Below are positions 52,491-60,264 of a DNA stretch of 64,000 nt, piece by piece. Location: contig JAJCYD010000038.1 of the NCBI GenBank assembly GCA_029263125.1, forward strand, positions 105,787 to 169,786, given 5' to 3'. This DNA comes from Solirubrobacteraceae bacterium (GTDB taxonomy: Bacteria > Actinomycetota > Thermoleophilia > Solirubrobacterales > Solirubrobacteraceae). Position 1 is the stretch's first letter, and the number at the start of each line of letters is the position of its first letter. The notes beneath the pieces are model-generated. The model made no database searches. It was not told the origin of the DNA and was given only the letters and a program-made list of their open reading frames with translations. Both the position numbers and the translations under genes were made by a program.

Positions 52491-53867
52491 ATGCGCAGCC
52501 TTCGCGGTCGCCTGACGCTCGGGATCACCGTCGTGCTCGCGGTCGTGCTCGCCGGCGCCGGCGTGATGGTCTCGCGGTACGTCGATCGCTCCGAGCGCGA
52601 GGCGCTCGACGACCGCCTGATGCGCACCGCCGAGCTGTCGCGCGACACGTCGCTGGAGGCGCTGCAGCAGGAGGTGCCCCCGCCCGACCGCCGGCTGGAC
52701 AACGTCCTCGGTGCCAGCGGGACGTCGCTGCGCCTGATCGTCGGCAAGGCGGTCATCCGTCCCTCCGGACGGCCGGCGCCGTCGGCCTTCATTCCCTCCC
52801 GCGACGGCCTGCGGACGTTCACGGTGCGCGGCAGGCGCTACCGCTCGTACATCACGAGCGTGCCGGTGCCCGACCTCGGCGACCTCGCGCGCTTTGAGGT
52901 CACGAGCCCGCTGGGGCCGCTGGAGGATCGGCTTGTCGAGCTCGATCGCCGGCTTGCGGCCTTCGGTGCCGCAGCCCTGCTGATCGGTGGCCTGGGCGCC
53001 TGGTTCGCGGCGACGCTGCTCCTACGGCCACTGCGCCGCCTGCGCGCGGCAACGGCGCGCGTCGCCGGGACCGCGGATCTCGATCAGCGCGTGCGTGGCG
53101 ACGACGGCCCGGCCGAGCTGCGCTCGCTGGCGGCGAGCTACAACGACATGCTCGCGCGGCTCGGTCGATCCGCCGAGGACCGCGAGCGAGCGCTGGCCGC
53201 GACGCGGCGCTTCACCGCTGACGCCGGGCACGAGCTGCGCACGCCGCTGACCAGCGTTCAGGCGACGCTGTCCACGCTGCGCCGCCACCCGGAAATCTCC
53301 GAGCAGCAGCGCGCATCGCTCGTCAGCGACGCGCTCGCCGAGCATCACCGGCTCGTCGACCTGCTCGACGGCCTGCAGGCGATGGCACGCGGCGACGCAT
53401 CTGCCGGGGCGGTCAGCGACGTGGACCTCTGCGAGCTCGTCGCCGCATCGGTCGATCAGGCGTCGTCGCGCCATCCGGCCGTGACCTGGGGGTCCTCGCT
53501 GCCCGACGAGGCGGTGTGGGTGCGCGGCTGGGAGCCCGGCCTGCGGATGCTCGTCGACAACCTCCTGCAGAACGCCGCGCTCCACGGGCGTCCAGACGGC
53601 AGCGTGACGGTCATAGTCGATCCCGACGGCGGTCCGGCCCTCGTGGTCGACGACGACGGGCCGGGCGTCGCCGCGGAGGACCGCGAACGGATCTTCGAGC
53701 CGTTCGCGCGCGTGAACGGCTCCAACACGCCGGGGTCCGGGCTGGGATTGGCACTCGTCAGCCAGCAGGCGCGGACGCACGGCGCCGCGGTGGACGTCGG
53801 CGCATCGCAGCGGGGCGGCGCACGATTCGCCGTGCGCTTCGGCGGCGGCGGCTCGGGACCGGCGTGA
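52491..53867 (+). CDS. Sensor histidine kinase (PrrB-like)
   Basis: This 458-residue membrane kinase has helices near 10-28 and 150-172, HAMP (LLRPLRRLRAATARVAG), H box TADAGHELRTPLTSV, N box DNLLQNAALHG, and G boxes DDDGPGVAAED and GSGLGLALVSQQ. The N box reads LQNAAL rather than the usual LxNAxK, a mild deviation. It is partnered with the response regulator upstream; its stop overlaps the HAD gene start (GTGA). Confidence 0.93.
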   Translation: MRSLRGRLTLGITVVLAVVLAGAGVMVSRYVDRSEREALDDRLMRTAELSRDTSLEALQQEVPPPDRRLDNVLGASGTSLRLIVGKAVIRPSGRPAPSAFIPSRDGLRTFTVRGRRYRSYITSVPVPDLGDLARFEVTSPLGPLEDRLVELDRRLAAFGAAALLIGGLGAWFAATLLLRPLRRLRAATARVAGTADLDQRVRGDDGPAELRSLAASYNDMLARLGRSAEDRERALAATRRFTADAGHELRTPLTSVQATLSTLRRHPEISEQQRASLVSDALAEHHRLVDLLDGLQAMARGDASAGAVSDVDLCELVAASVDQASSRHPAVTWGSSLPDEAVWVRGWEPGLRMLVDNLLQNAALHGRPDGSVTVIVDPDGGPALVVDDDGPGVAAEDRERIFEPFARVNGSNTPGSGLGLALVSQQARTHGAAVDVGASQRGGARFAVRFGGGGSGPA

Positions 53868-54523
53868 GCATGCGCCGTCCGACCTGGATCGCGTTCGATC
53901 TCAACGGGACGCTGCTTGATCTCGCCGGCATGTTCGACCGCGCCGACCTCGGCGAGCTCGCGGTCGGCGCGCTGGACGACGCGGTCCTGCAGGCGATGGC
54001 GGACACGATCGCCGGCGAGCACCGCCCGTTCGCGGACTACCTGCGCGCCGCCGTCCAGCGCGCGCTGCGCGTCGCGGGAGAGGACGAGGATCTGCTGGAC
54101 GGCGCCATGCGGCGGGCGGCAACGCTGCCCGCGTTCGCCGATGCCGCAGCCGCGCTTGAGATGCTCGCCGACGCCGGTTACGCCATCGCGGTCGTCACCA
54201 ACAGCCCGACGGGCGGGGCGCGGCGTGCCGTGGACGCGGCGGGACTCGGCGCCCATGTCGCGGCGGTCGTCGGCGCCGATGAGGTGGGCGCCTACAAGCC
54301 GGACCCGCGCGTCTACGCCAATGCCGCGGCGCGTTTGGACGCGTCCCCGGAGCGGATCTGCCTCGTTGCCGCCCATGCCTGGGATGTCCAAGGGGCGATG
54401 CGCGCGGGCTGGCTTGGCGGCTGGGTGGCGCTGCGCGAGCGCCACCTGCTCTCGACGGCGCCTGAGCCGACGCTCCGCGCAGCAACGCTCGGCGAGATGG
54501 CCGAGGCGCTCGCAGGGCTGTGA
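53864..54523 (+). CDS. HAD-superfamily hydrolase (2-haloacid dehalogenase-like)
   Basis: The product is 219 residues. The nucleophile is D12 in AFDLNGTLLD; the DLNGT form (Asn rather than Asp at +2) is typical of haloacid dehalogenases and not of phosphatases. Motif II is VVTNSP, motif III lysine is in YKPDPRVY, and motif IV is LVAAHAWDVQGA. It may dehalogenate 2-haloacids or hydrolyse a small phosphate ester. GTG 53864 overlaps the kinase stop; ATG 53870 is alternative. Confidence 0.88.
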   Translation: MSMRRPTWIAFDLNGTLLDLAGMFDRADLGELAVGALDDAVLQAMADTIAGEHRPFADYLRAAVQRALRVAGEDEDLLDGAMRRAATLPAFADAAAALEMLADAGYAIAVVTNSPTGGARRAVDAAGLGAHVAAVVGADEVGAYKPDPRVYANAAARLDASPERICLVAAHAWDVQGAMRAGWLGGWVALRERHLLSTAPEPTLRAATLGEMAEALAGL

Positions 54524-54554
54524 TGGCCCGCGAGTAGCCGGCGGCGCGGAGCAC

Positions 54555-54616
54555 CCGGCGGGGGTGTGTCGAATATGACTCGCCGGCCGAGTGCTATTCG
54601 ACTCACCCCCCGCCGG
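54555..54616. repeat. 62-nt near-perfect inverted repeat (long hairpin)
   Basis: The arms begin CCGGCGGGGG and end CCCCCCGCCGG. The left arm through TGTGTCGAATA pairs with TATTCGACTCA in the right arm with one mismatch and one bulge, and an inner ACTCG/CGAGT stem closes the tip. The start lies 31 bp after the HAD stop. It may be a terminator, a structured RNA or a copy of a dispersed palindromic repeat. Confidence 0.7.
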
Positions 54617-54789
54617 CTCGCGCGAAACCTCGCGCGATCTCACCCAGGCACGCCACGAGCTTGGCGGCTCGTGTGTACCTCGAACTCGCATCCGAGCATG
54701 CCGATGCGCAGCGCCAGCCAGTCCAGCGAGTCGTCGCTCGTACGGCACTCGCAGGACTCGTCGTCCAGCGGCTGCAAGGAATCGCGCAT
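54603..54789 (-). pseudogene. Remnant of a WYL-domain transcriptional regulator (C-terminus)
   Basis: The frame from 54789 reads MRDSLQPLDDESCECRTSDD then SLDWLALRIGMLGCEFEVH, closely recalling the C-terminal end of YafY/WYL regulators. Near 54660 the likeness continues in another frame as EPP and then KLVACLGEIARGFARAG to a stop at 54603. An in-frame TAG precedes 54789 and no HTH or WYL core is present upstream. It looks like a decayed gene end with at least one frameshift. Confidence 0.55.
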
Positions 54790-54884
54790 CTAGACGGCGC
54801 AAGGACGCTCGCCGGTCCGGATAGGCTCCGCGTCCGTTCGCGACCCTCGCGTTCGCGACTGTCAACGACTGTGAGGAGAACGGC

Positions 54885-55127
54885 ATGAGCAGGCTGATCG
54901 GCACCGTGGGATTCTTCAACGAGAGCACGGGACGCGGCGTCGTCCACCCCGATTACGAGTTCCAGTCTGCCGGCATCAGCGTCCCGCTCACCCCTGAGGG
55001 TGTTGCCAGCACGGACGTCCACGTCTCATCCGGGCTGCGCATCACGTTCACCGTCGGCAACGGCTCGGACGGCCCGCAGGCGATGGAGCTGCGGGCCTAC
55101 GAGGGCACGGGCGTCGCAGCAGGCTGA
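54885..55127 (+). CDS. Divergent cold-shock-domain protein
   Basis: This 80-residue OB-fold protein starts MSRLIGTVGFFNESTGRGVV, which aligns with the GTVKWFN...KGFGFI start of Csp proteins, then TDVHVSS (RNP2-like) and GLRITFTVGNGSDGPQAMEL. RNP1 aromatics are missing (TGRGVV in place of KGFGFI), and an insertion lies between strands 3 and 4, so RNA binding may be weak or altered. A GAGGAGAACGGC ribosome site precedes the ATG. A strong terminator follows. Confidence 0.75.
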   Translation: MSRLIGTVGFFNESTGRGVVHPDYEFQSAGISVPLTPEGVASTDVHVSSGLRITFTVGNGSDGPQAMELRAYEGTGVAAG

Positions 55128-55146
55128 ACACGCCTGCCCGTCGTGC

Positions 55147-55175
55147 CAGCCCCGCCGCCGACCGCGGCGGGGCTG
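55147..55175 (+). terminator. Intrinsic-type terminator after the cold-shock gene
   Basis: A perfect 12-bp GC-rich stem (CAGCCCCGCCGC pairing with GCGGCGGGGCTG) with a 5-nt loop starts 20 bp after the stop. No T run follows. Confidence 0.7.
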
Positions 55176-55363
55176 CTGATCACTGCACTGGGCCGCGATC
55201 CATCCGCGCTCCGGGCGGGGCGGCTACGTCAACTTCACGGCCGGCGATGACCACGATCGCGAGCGCGACAGCTGCGACGCCTGCGACGATCAGCTCGCCC
55301 GGCGACGCGGCAGTATGCTCCAGCGAACCTGTTTCGCATGAACCAGCCCATCGGGCCCGCCGC

Positions 55364-56323
55364 GTGAGAACCGTCCTGCGCACCGTCCGTGTTGCCGCGC
55401 TCCAGGCGACCCCCGTCATCCTCGACGCCGAGGCAACGGTCGAAAAGGCCATCGGACTGCTGGGCCAGGCCGCGGAGGCGGGGGCCGAGCTGGCAGTCCT
55501 GCCGGAGACGTTCGTGTCGCTCTATCCCTCCAACTCGTGGGCGCACCAGGCGGCGACGTTCGGCGGAAGCGACGAGCTGTGGGAGCGCATGTGGCACAGC
55601 TCCGTCGATGCTCCCGGGCCGCTCGTCGACGAGCTCATCGCCGCCTGCCGGTCGCTGCGCATCCACGCGGTGATCGGTGTCAACGAGCGCGAGTCCGAAC
55701 GGCCGGGGACGCTCTACAACGCGATGCTCTGGCTCGGTCCGGACGGCCTGCTGCACAAGCATCGAAAGCTGATGCCGACGCAGCACGAACGGCTCTTTCA
55801 CGGGATTGGTCGCGGCGACGACCTGCGCGCCGTCGAGACTGACTGCGGGCGGATCGGCGGGCTGATCTGCTGGGAGAACCGGATGCCGATGGCGCGCTAC
55901 GCCATCTACCGGCAGGGCCCGCAGATCTGGGTCGCGCCGACCGCGGACGACTCCGACGGCTGGATCGCCCACATGCGCGCGATCGCGATCGAGTCCGGCG
56001 CGTTCGTCATCTCGGTTGCGCAGTACATCCCGCGCAGTGCGTTCGGAGACGACTTTCCGCTCGCGCTGCCCGAGCGCGACGTCTTCGGCAACGGCGGGGC
56101 GGTCATCGTCGAGCCGACGGGCGGCCGGGTCGTCGCGGGACCGTTGTACGGCGAGGAGGGCATGCTGGTCCATGACTGCGACCTTCGACTGGGGCTGCAC
56201 GCCAAGCGCCTCTTCGATGTGGTCGGGCACTACTCCCGCGACGACGTGCTCGCCGGTCCCGCCGCGGCTGCGTCGACCGAACCCCGTGCGGTACCCCCGG
56301 CGGCCGGCACGGACGCCATCTGA
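55364..56323 (+). CDS. Nitrilase (C-N hydrolase family)
   Basis: This 319-residue enzyme has the E-K-C triad: E48 in LAVLPETF, K135 in HRKLMPT, C169 in GLICWENRMP, with supporting E142 in QHERL. CWENRMP and the HERLFHG pattern are those of true nitrilases (nitrile to acid plus ammonia) rather than amidases. GTG 55364 is the first good start; the frame is open upstream to 55247 but lacks likeness there. It stands alone between terminator-bounded genes. Confidence 0.9.
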   Translation: MRTVLRTVRVAALQATPVILDAEATVEKAIGLLGQAAEAGAELAVLPETFVSLYPSNSWAHQAATFGGSDELWERMWHSSVDAPGPLVDELIAACRSLRIHAVIGVNERESERPGTLYNAMLWLGPDGLLHKHRKLMPTQHERLFHGIGRGDDLRAVETDCGRIGGLICWENRMPMARYAIYRQGPQIWVAPTADDSDGWIAHMRAIAIESGAFVISVAQYIPRSAFGDDFPLALPERDVFGNGGAVIVEPTGGRVVAGPLYGEEGMLVHDCDLRLGLHAKRLFDVVGHYSRDDVLAGPAAAASTEPRAVPPAAGTDAI

Positions 56324-56334
56324 CGCTCGGGCGA

Positions 56335-56630
56335 CCCCGACGGTCCGTAGGAGGTCGATGCGCTCGGCGGCGACGGTGCACAGGTGCGTCCAGCCATCGC
56401 CCATGTCGAAGGTGTAGGTGAACTGGTCTCCGGCGGCGAGGCGGCTGAGCTTCATATCGCCGGCCAACGTCGAGTTCTCGCCGGGGTCTTCCCATGCGAT
56501 CGGGCCTTGAAGCTCCTGCTCGTCTCTCGAGGAGCACGAACAGCGTCAGATGCGAGCGATTCCATCTCGCGAACGCGGTGTCGATCGCGTCGCCGAACTG
56601 CGCGACCGAGTGGATGCGCGAGGCGGCGAG
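56335..56630 (-). pseudogene. Fragment of a pRiA4b ORF-3-like protein
   Basis: Read on the minus strand, one frame gives RIHSVAQFGDAIDTAFARWN followed by RSHLTLFVL, and a second gives IAWEDPGENSTLAGDMKLS followed by AAGDQFTYTFDMGDGWTHL and CTVAAERIDLL. Together they match the core of the plasmid pRiA4b ORF-3 family (YxYDxGDxWxH). A TAG interrupts upstream, the frames do not join, and the C-terminus is lost next to the nitrilase gene, so this is decayed. Confidence 0.55.
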
Positions 56631-56827
56631 CTAACACGCCGGTCCCGCACGGAAGCACCAGACAGCTGCTTGCTTACGCGCTCTCGCCACGCAGCGGAAG
56701 GTGGGCGGTTCCGGGAGCCAGCGCGACGCGCGCACCTACAACGTCCAGCAGCCGGTCCTAGACCCGATCGGCGCAAGCCGCCGTAGGGCATGCGCAACTT
56801 CTGGTCCAGGGGGCACGTTGTTGGTTG

Positions 56828-57361
56828 ATGAACCGGATCTCAGGTGCGCTCGTCGCCGCATTCTTGCTGGCTGTCATCGGCTGTGGTGATGAGCGGCGGA
56901 GCGCGACGGCCGAGCCCGAGACGGAGGCGCCCGTCGCACCCTTAACGCCAGCAACCAGCGCCGCCGCTCCCCCTGCGCCACGGGAGCCGACGTCTGAGAT
57001 CACCGTCCGCCGCGACCCCTCAGGCGGCGATTACCGAGACGGCGGTCGCTCGTGGCGAGGCTGCGGCGCGACCGTCTACAACAGCGAGACCGGCTATGAC
57101 CTGTACGGCATCTCGGTCTCAGGACCGGCTGAATGCGCCGCGGCCATCACGGTCTTCAAAGCCCTGGCCAAGTACGTTCAGCAGCATCAGACCGAGGCCG
57201 ACGATTGCTTTCCCGGCTATTGCAACGCTGACGACCGCCAAACGATCGTTGTCGGCTATCGCTGCAAAGCTACCGACCACGGTGACGAGAGCATCTCGCT
57301 CTCCATCGTGTGCCACAACGGCAATCGTTACGTCTCGGCAGGCGCTGCCGACGACGAATAG
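56828..57361 (+). CDS. Cys-rich lipoprotein, function unknown
   Basis: This 177-residue secreted protein has signal ALVAAFLLAVIG and lipobox cysteine C19. A Thr/Ala/Pro/Glu linker (about 25-60) leads to a globular domain with six or so cysteines (GCGATVYN, AECAAAI, DCFPGYCN, YRCKATDH, SIVCHNG) likely to form disulfides. A TTG at 56825 directly precedes ATG 56828. No known family recognised; it is the first intact gene to the right of the pRiA4b-ORF3 remnant. Confidence 0.7.
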   Translation: MNRISGALVAAFLLAVIGCGDERRSATAEPETEAPVAPLTPATSAAAPPAPREPTSEITVRRDPSGGDYRDGGRSWRGCGATVYNSETGYDLYGISVSGPAECAAAITVFKALAKYVQQHQTEADDCFPGYCNADDRQTIVVGYRCKATDHGDESISLSIVCHNGNRYVSAGAADDE

Positions 57362-57448
57362 CTCAGTTCTCCGGCCCCAGCAGCCGGTCGGACTGCTGGA
57401 CGTCCAATGCCGCCAGGTAGCGCCGCGCCGTCACGAGGCTTCACGCGC

Positions 57449-58022
57449 GTGAGCGCGTTTGACCACGTCACGATCCGCGTCGCAGCCGACGCCTTCTGGG
57501 CGGCGGGCACGGCCGCCGGCCACCCCGACGACGGCGCACCCGGCGAGCGGCCGCAGTATCGGCCGGGCTACTACGCCGCGTTCCTGCGCGATCCCGACGG
57601 CAACAGCCCGTCGAGGCGGTCCACCACGGCGACGTGGCGCAGCGGTCCGCGCACGGCGTCATCGACCATCTCTGGGTAGGCGCTCGCGGCCACCCGCGTG
57701 TTCTACGAGGCCATCGTCCAGCACGCCGACCTGCGGCCACCGCGGACCTTTGCCGAGCACCCAGACCTCATCCAGGTCCGCGGCCCCGACGGCGGCTCGT
57801 GCTCGTTTCGTCGCCGACGGGCGGCCGCCCACGCGCCACCTGCATCTCGCGTTCCCGTCCCCTGATCGCGCGACCGTCGATGCCACGCGGCGGCGATGGC
57901 CGCGGGCTGCTCCGATCTTGGTGCGACCGGCGAGCGCCCGCGATACCAGCCGGCCACACTACGCCGCGTTTGTGGCCGACCCCGACGGCACGAGCGTCGA
58001 GGTCGTCTTCCACGGCCGTTGA
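57449..58022 (+). pseudogene. Decayed two-domain glyoxalase/VOC protein
   Basis: The remnant reads SAFDHVTIRVA, then (with the middle of the domain missing) FWAAGTAAGHPDDGAPGERP and YRPGYYAAFLRDPDGN in the first frame. It continues as PVEAVHHGDVAQRSAHGVID in a second frame, LAATRVFYEAIVQHADLRPP back in the first, and RHLHLAFPSPDRATVDATR, AAGCSDLGATGERPRYQP and HYAAFVADPDGTSVEVVFHG in alternating frames. At least five frame changes plus an internal deletion make it a clear pseudogene of VOC-fold (glyoxalase/bleomycin-resistance-like) origin. Confidence 0.75.
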
Positions 58023-58439
58023 TGTGCCAGGGCGTGAGAAACGACTCGACGCCGACGACGCTGCACGCCGCCGCGTGACACCTCATCGCGGCCGAAACGG
58101 CCACCGAGCCGCACGCGCCGCCCCCCGACAGTCGGGAACTCCCTGCGCGCGGCCTGCACAACCCGGTTCGACGAAGCCGCGTTGAGTCGCTGAAACCGGC
58201 ATTCGGCGGGCGGAATCGGGGCCTGCTGGTAGAGGACGAGGCGCCACACAGCGTCGTTGTGCCGGTAGACGCGTTCGACATGACGCCGACGAAGGCAGGG
58301 TCGTTGCCCTCTCGATAGGCGTTCCCCCTGCGCGATGATCTGGAGTTGAATGAGGCTGCCATGTCGAGAAGCGCTGACCGGCTCCGCTCATCAGATGAAG
58401 GGCCGCGAGCGGCGCGGCCAACGACACGAGGAGACCACG
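58023..58439. other. 417-bp stretch without a recognisable gene
   Basis: Open frames exist on both strands but none shows a domain, a credible start or gene-like composition. Nothing else structured was seen. Confidence 0.4.
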
Positions 58440-58502
58440 ATGCCGAAGTATCTGCCCCACGACGAGTACACGCCGCAAGAGCTGGCCGGAGGCCGGACAT
58501 GA
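58440..58502 (+). CDS. 20-codon leader peptide or truncated gene start
   Basis: ATG 58440 is preceded by GAGGAG at ideal spacing and encodes MPKYLPHDEYTPQELAGGRT. The stop overlaps the ATG of the VOC gene (ATGA), so ribosomes would pass directly to it. It looks like the N-terminus of a once longer protein, or a coupling leader. Confidence 0.45.
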   Translation: MPKYLPHDEYTPQELAGGRT

Positions 58503-58936
58503 CCGTCCTGCGCCTGGAGCACATCGGCATCGTCGTCGACGACCTCGCGGCGGCGACCGCGTTCTTCGCCGCACTCGGGCTCGAAGTGGAGGGCGAGGCG
58601 TCCGTCGAGGGCGGCTTGGTGGACCGCATAAACGGCCTGGAGGGCGTGCGGGCGGATATCGTGATGCTGCGGACCCCGGATGGCAACGCCAAGGTCGAAC
58701 TGGCCACGTACCGCTCGCCCTCATACGAGGGCGACGACGGGCCGGCGCCGGCCAACGCCCCAGGCATCCGCCACATCCTCTTCGTCGTCGACGACATCGA
58801 GGCATCCCTCGCCGGCCTGCGAGCGAATGGCGGCGAGCTGGTCGGCGAGCTGGTGAACTACGAGAACAGCTACTGGCTCTGCTACGTGCGCGGCCCGGCT
58901 CAGATCATCGTCGAGCTGGCGCAGAAGATCGGCTGA
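58499..58936 (+). CDS. VOC-family (glyoxalase-fold) protein
   Basis: The product is 145 residues with two beta-alpha-beta3 modules: LRLEHIGIVVDDLAAATAFFAALGLEVEGE and GIRHILFVVDDIEASLAGLRANGGELVGELVNYENSYWLCYVRGPAQIIVELAQ. Metal-ligand candidates are H8 (LEHIG), the middle Glu of KVELATY, the second-module His (IRHILF) and the final Glu (IIVELAQ), so a divalent metal site is complete. It may act on a lactoylglutathione-like or mycothiol adduct or another small molecule. Coupled to the leader peptide. Confidence 0.88.
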   Translation: MTVLRLEHIGIVVDDLAAATAFFAALGLEVEGEASVEGGLVDRINGLEGVRADIVMLRTPDGNAKVELATYRSPSYEGDDGPAPANAPGIRHILFVVDDIEASLAGLRANGGELVGELVNYENSYWLCYVRGPAQIIVELAQKIG

Positions 58937-59073
58937 TGTGTGTCCGGTTGTTCGGTCAGCAGCACGTCGACAGATACCGCGAAACCGACGGCGAGGAAGG
59001 CCACGACCGGCAGGGCAGCACGGTGTTCCTGCTCACCCCTGGACGAACGGACGCCCCGGCGGCGCCGCGGTGA
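58936..59073 (+). pseudogene. Truncated DDN-like (deazaflavin-dependent nitroreductase) fragment
   Basis: ATG 58936 overlaps the VOC stop (TGATG) and opens 45 codons: FGQQHVDRYRETDGEEGHD then RQGSTVFLLTPGRTDAP, resembling the N-terminal QHVERYRETDGEEGHDW...LLLTTxGRKSG segment of DDN/F420-type reductases. The rest of the roughly 140-residue family is missing, so this is probably a relic. Assignment is from memory of the motif. Confidence 0.4.
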
Positions 59074-59370
59074 TCATGTGTCCCATGAATCCAAGGGCGT
59101 CGCTCGGCGTTACGCCGCGCCTTCCAACGTACCGACGTTGATCGTCGCCCGGCCCGGCAAGGTCCCGGTTGCCGTTCCGCTTCCGAGATGTCGGTGCGGC
59201 GCCGGCAACGGCCGTACGATCGCTCGGAGCGCCCACGACGATGAGTTCTCGTCTCGCGGATCGGTCACTGATGGCGAAACACACCACGAAGGAAGGGAGA
59301 GCACTGGCGAGCCCAAGGGTGGACTCGTCACCGATCATCGTGGGTCGCGCTCGCCCGACGGTCTGAAGCC
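59074..59370. other. 297-bp interval, possibly degraded coding sequence
   Basis: No intact gene is seen. It may hold the eroded remainder of the DDN-like fragment. No promoter stands out upstream of the DHFR-like gene. Confidence 0.3.
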
Positions 59371-59927
59371 ATGCTGATCTACTCGATGAGCGTCTCGGTG
59401 GACGGCTTCATCGCTGACCGCGAGGGCGCGTTCGGGTGGACGACCCCCAACGAGGAGCAGTTTCGTTTCCACATCACACAGATACGCGAGCTTGGCAGCC
59501 ATCTGTGCGGCCGCAGGCTCTACGAGACGATGCTGCCGTGGGAGACGGATCCGTCGATGCGCGACAACGAGCTCGGGGCTGCGTTCGCCGACGTCTGGTG
59601 CGCGATCCCGAAGGTCGTCTTCAGCCGTACGCTCGACAGCGTCCGGGGCAACGCCCGGCTCGCCGAGGCGTCACTGGCCGAGGAGGCCGCTGCGGCGCTC
59701 GACGCGACTGACAAGGATGTCTCGATCGGCGGCGCCGGCCTGGCCGCGGCGGCTGTCGAGCTCGGCCTTGTCGACGAGCTGCGCATGTTCCGGTCGTCAT
59801 CGGTGGCGGCACGCCGTTCCTACCGCCGGTCACTGAAGACATCCCGCTCGACCTGATCGAGACCAGGACGTTCGGCTCGCGCGTGATCTACGAGCGCTAC
59901 CGGCGCGTCCGCGATGACTCGGACTGA
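59371..59927 (+). pseudogene. DHFR/RibD-like reductase gene with a frameshift
   Basis: The first frame reads MLIYSMSVSVDGFIADREGA, then GSHLCGRRLYETMLPWE, KVVFSRTLDSVRG and SIGGAGLAAAAVELGLVDEL, typical of the dihydrofolate-reductase-like RibD C-terminal family. At about 59789-59791 one base, probably a C of a CCC run, is missing; in the next frame the family end continues as PVVIGGGTPFLPPV and IETRTFGSRVIYERYRRV to TGA 59925. The uninterrupted product would be about 185 residues. Sequencing error is possible. Confidence 0.75.
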
Positions 59928-60000
59928 CACCCCAACGGCGCGCTCACCCGATGCGCCGGCGTGTGCCGCAAGCGGATCCGTGGGCGGGACGGCAGAGCGG

Positions 60001-60009
60001 TACTAGTAT
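60001..60009. promoter_or_regulatory. Palindrome and -10-like element ahead of vapB
   Basis: TACTAGTA is a perfect palindrome, and the overlapping TAGTAT (60004-60009) lies 6 nt before ATG 60016, as for a leaderless -10. A repeated TATGCG follows. It is a candidate site for VapB autoregulation. Confidence 0.4.
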
Positions 60010-60015
60010 GCGCGT

Positions 60016-60264
60016 ATGCGGCGCACCACTATCTCCCTGCCTGACGAGCTGGCCGCGGCACTTGATCGCGAAGCTCGCCGTCGCTCGATGCCGGCCTCCG
60101 CGATCGCACGCGACGCGCTGAGCGCATACCTCGGGTTCGGCGGCCCCGACGATCGGCGCGAGCTTCCCTTCGCAGCGCTCGGTCACAGCGGCCGCTCTGA
60201 CACCGCCCGCGAGATGGAAGAGCTCCTCCTGCAGGAATGGGCGCCAGATGCTGGCGGTCGTTGA
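60016..60264 (+). CDS. vapB: VapB-type antitoxin (ribbon-helix-helix)
   Basis: The product is 82 residues. The N-terminus RRTTISLPDELAAALDREA is a ribbon-helix-helix DNA-binding fold, followed by SMPASAIARDALSAYLGF. The C-terminal acidic helix (TAREMEELLLQEW) should wrap the toxin. It overlaps the toxin gene by 17 bp and is likely autoregulated through the palindrome just upstream. Confidence 0.87.
   Translation: MRRTTISLPDELAAALDREARRRSMPASAIARDALSAYLGFGGPDDRRELPFAALGHSGRSDTAREMEELLLQEWAPDAGGR

Noticed and set aside
54661..54888. 75-codon plus-strand frame before the cold-shock gene
   Set aside because: Antisense of the WYL relic and lacking a ribosome site.
57703..58797. 364-codon minus-strand frame over the VOC relic and VOC gene
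   Set aside because: Ser/Arg/Pro-rich shadow without any motif.
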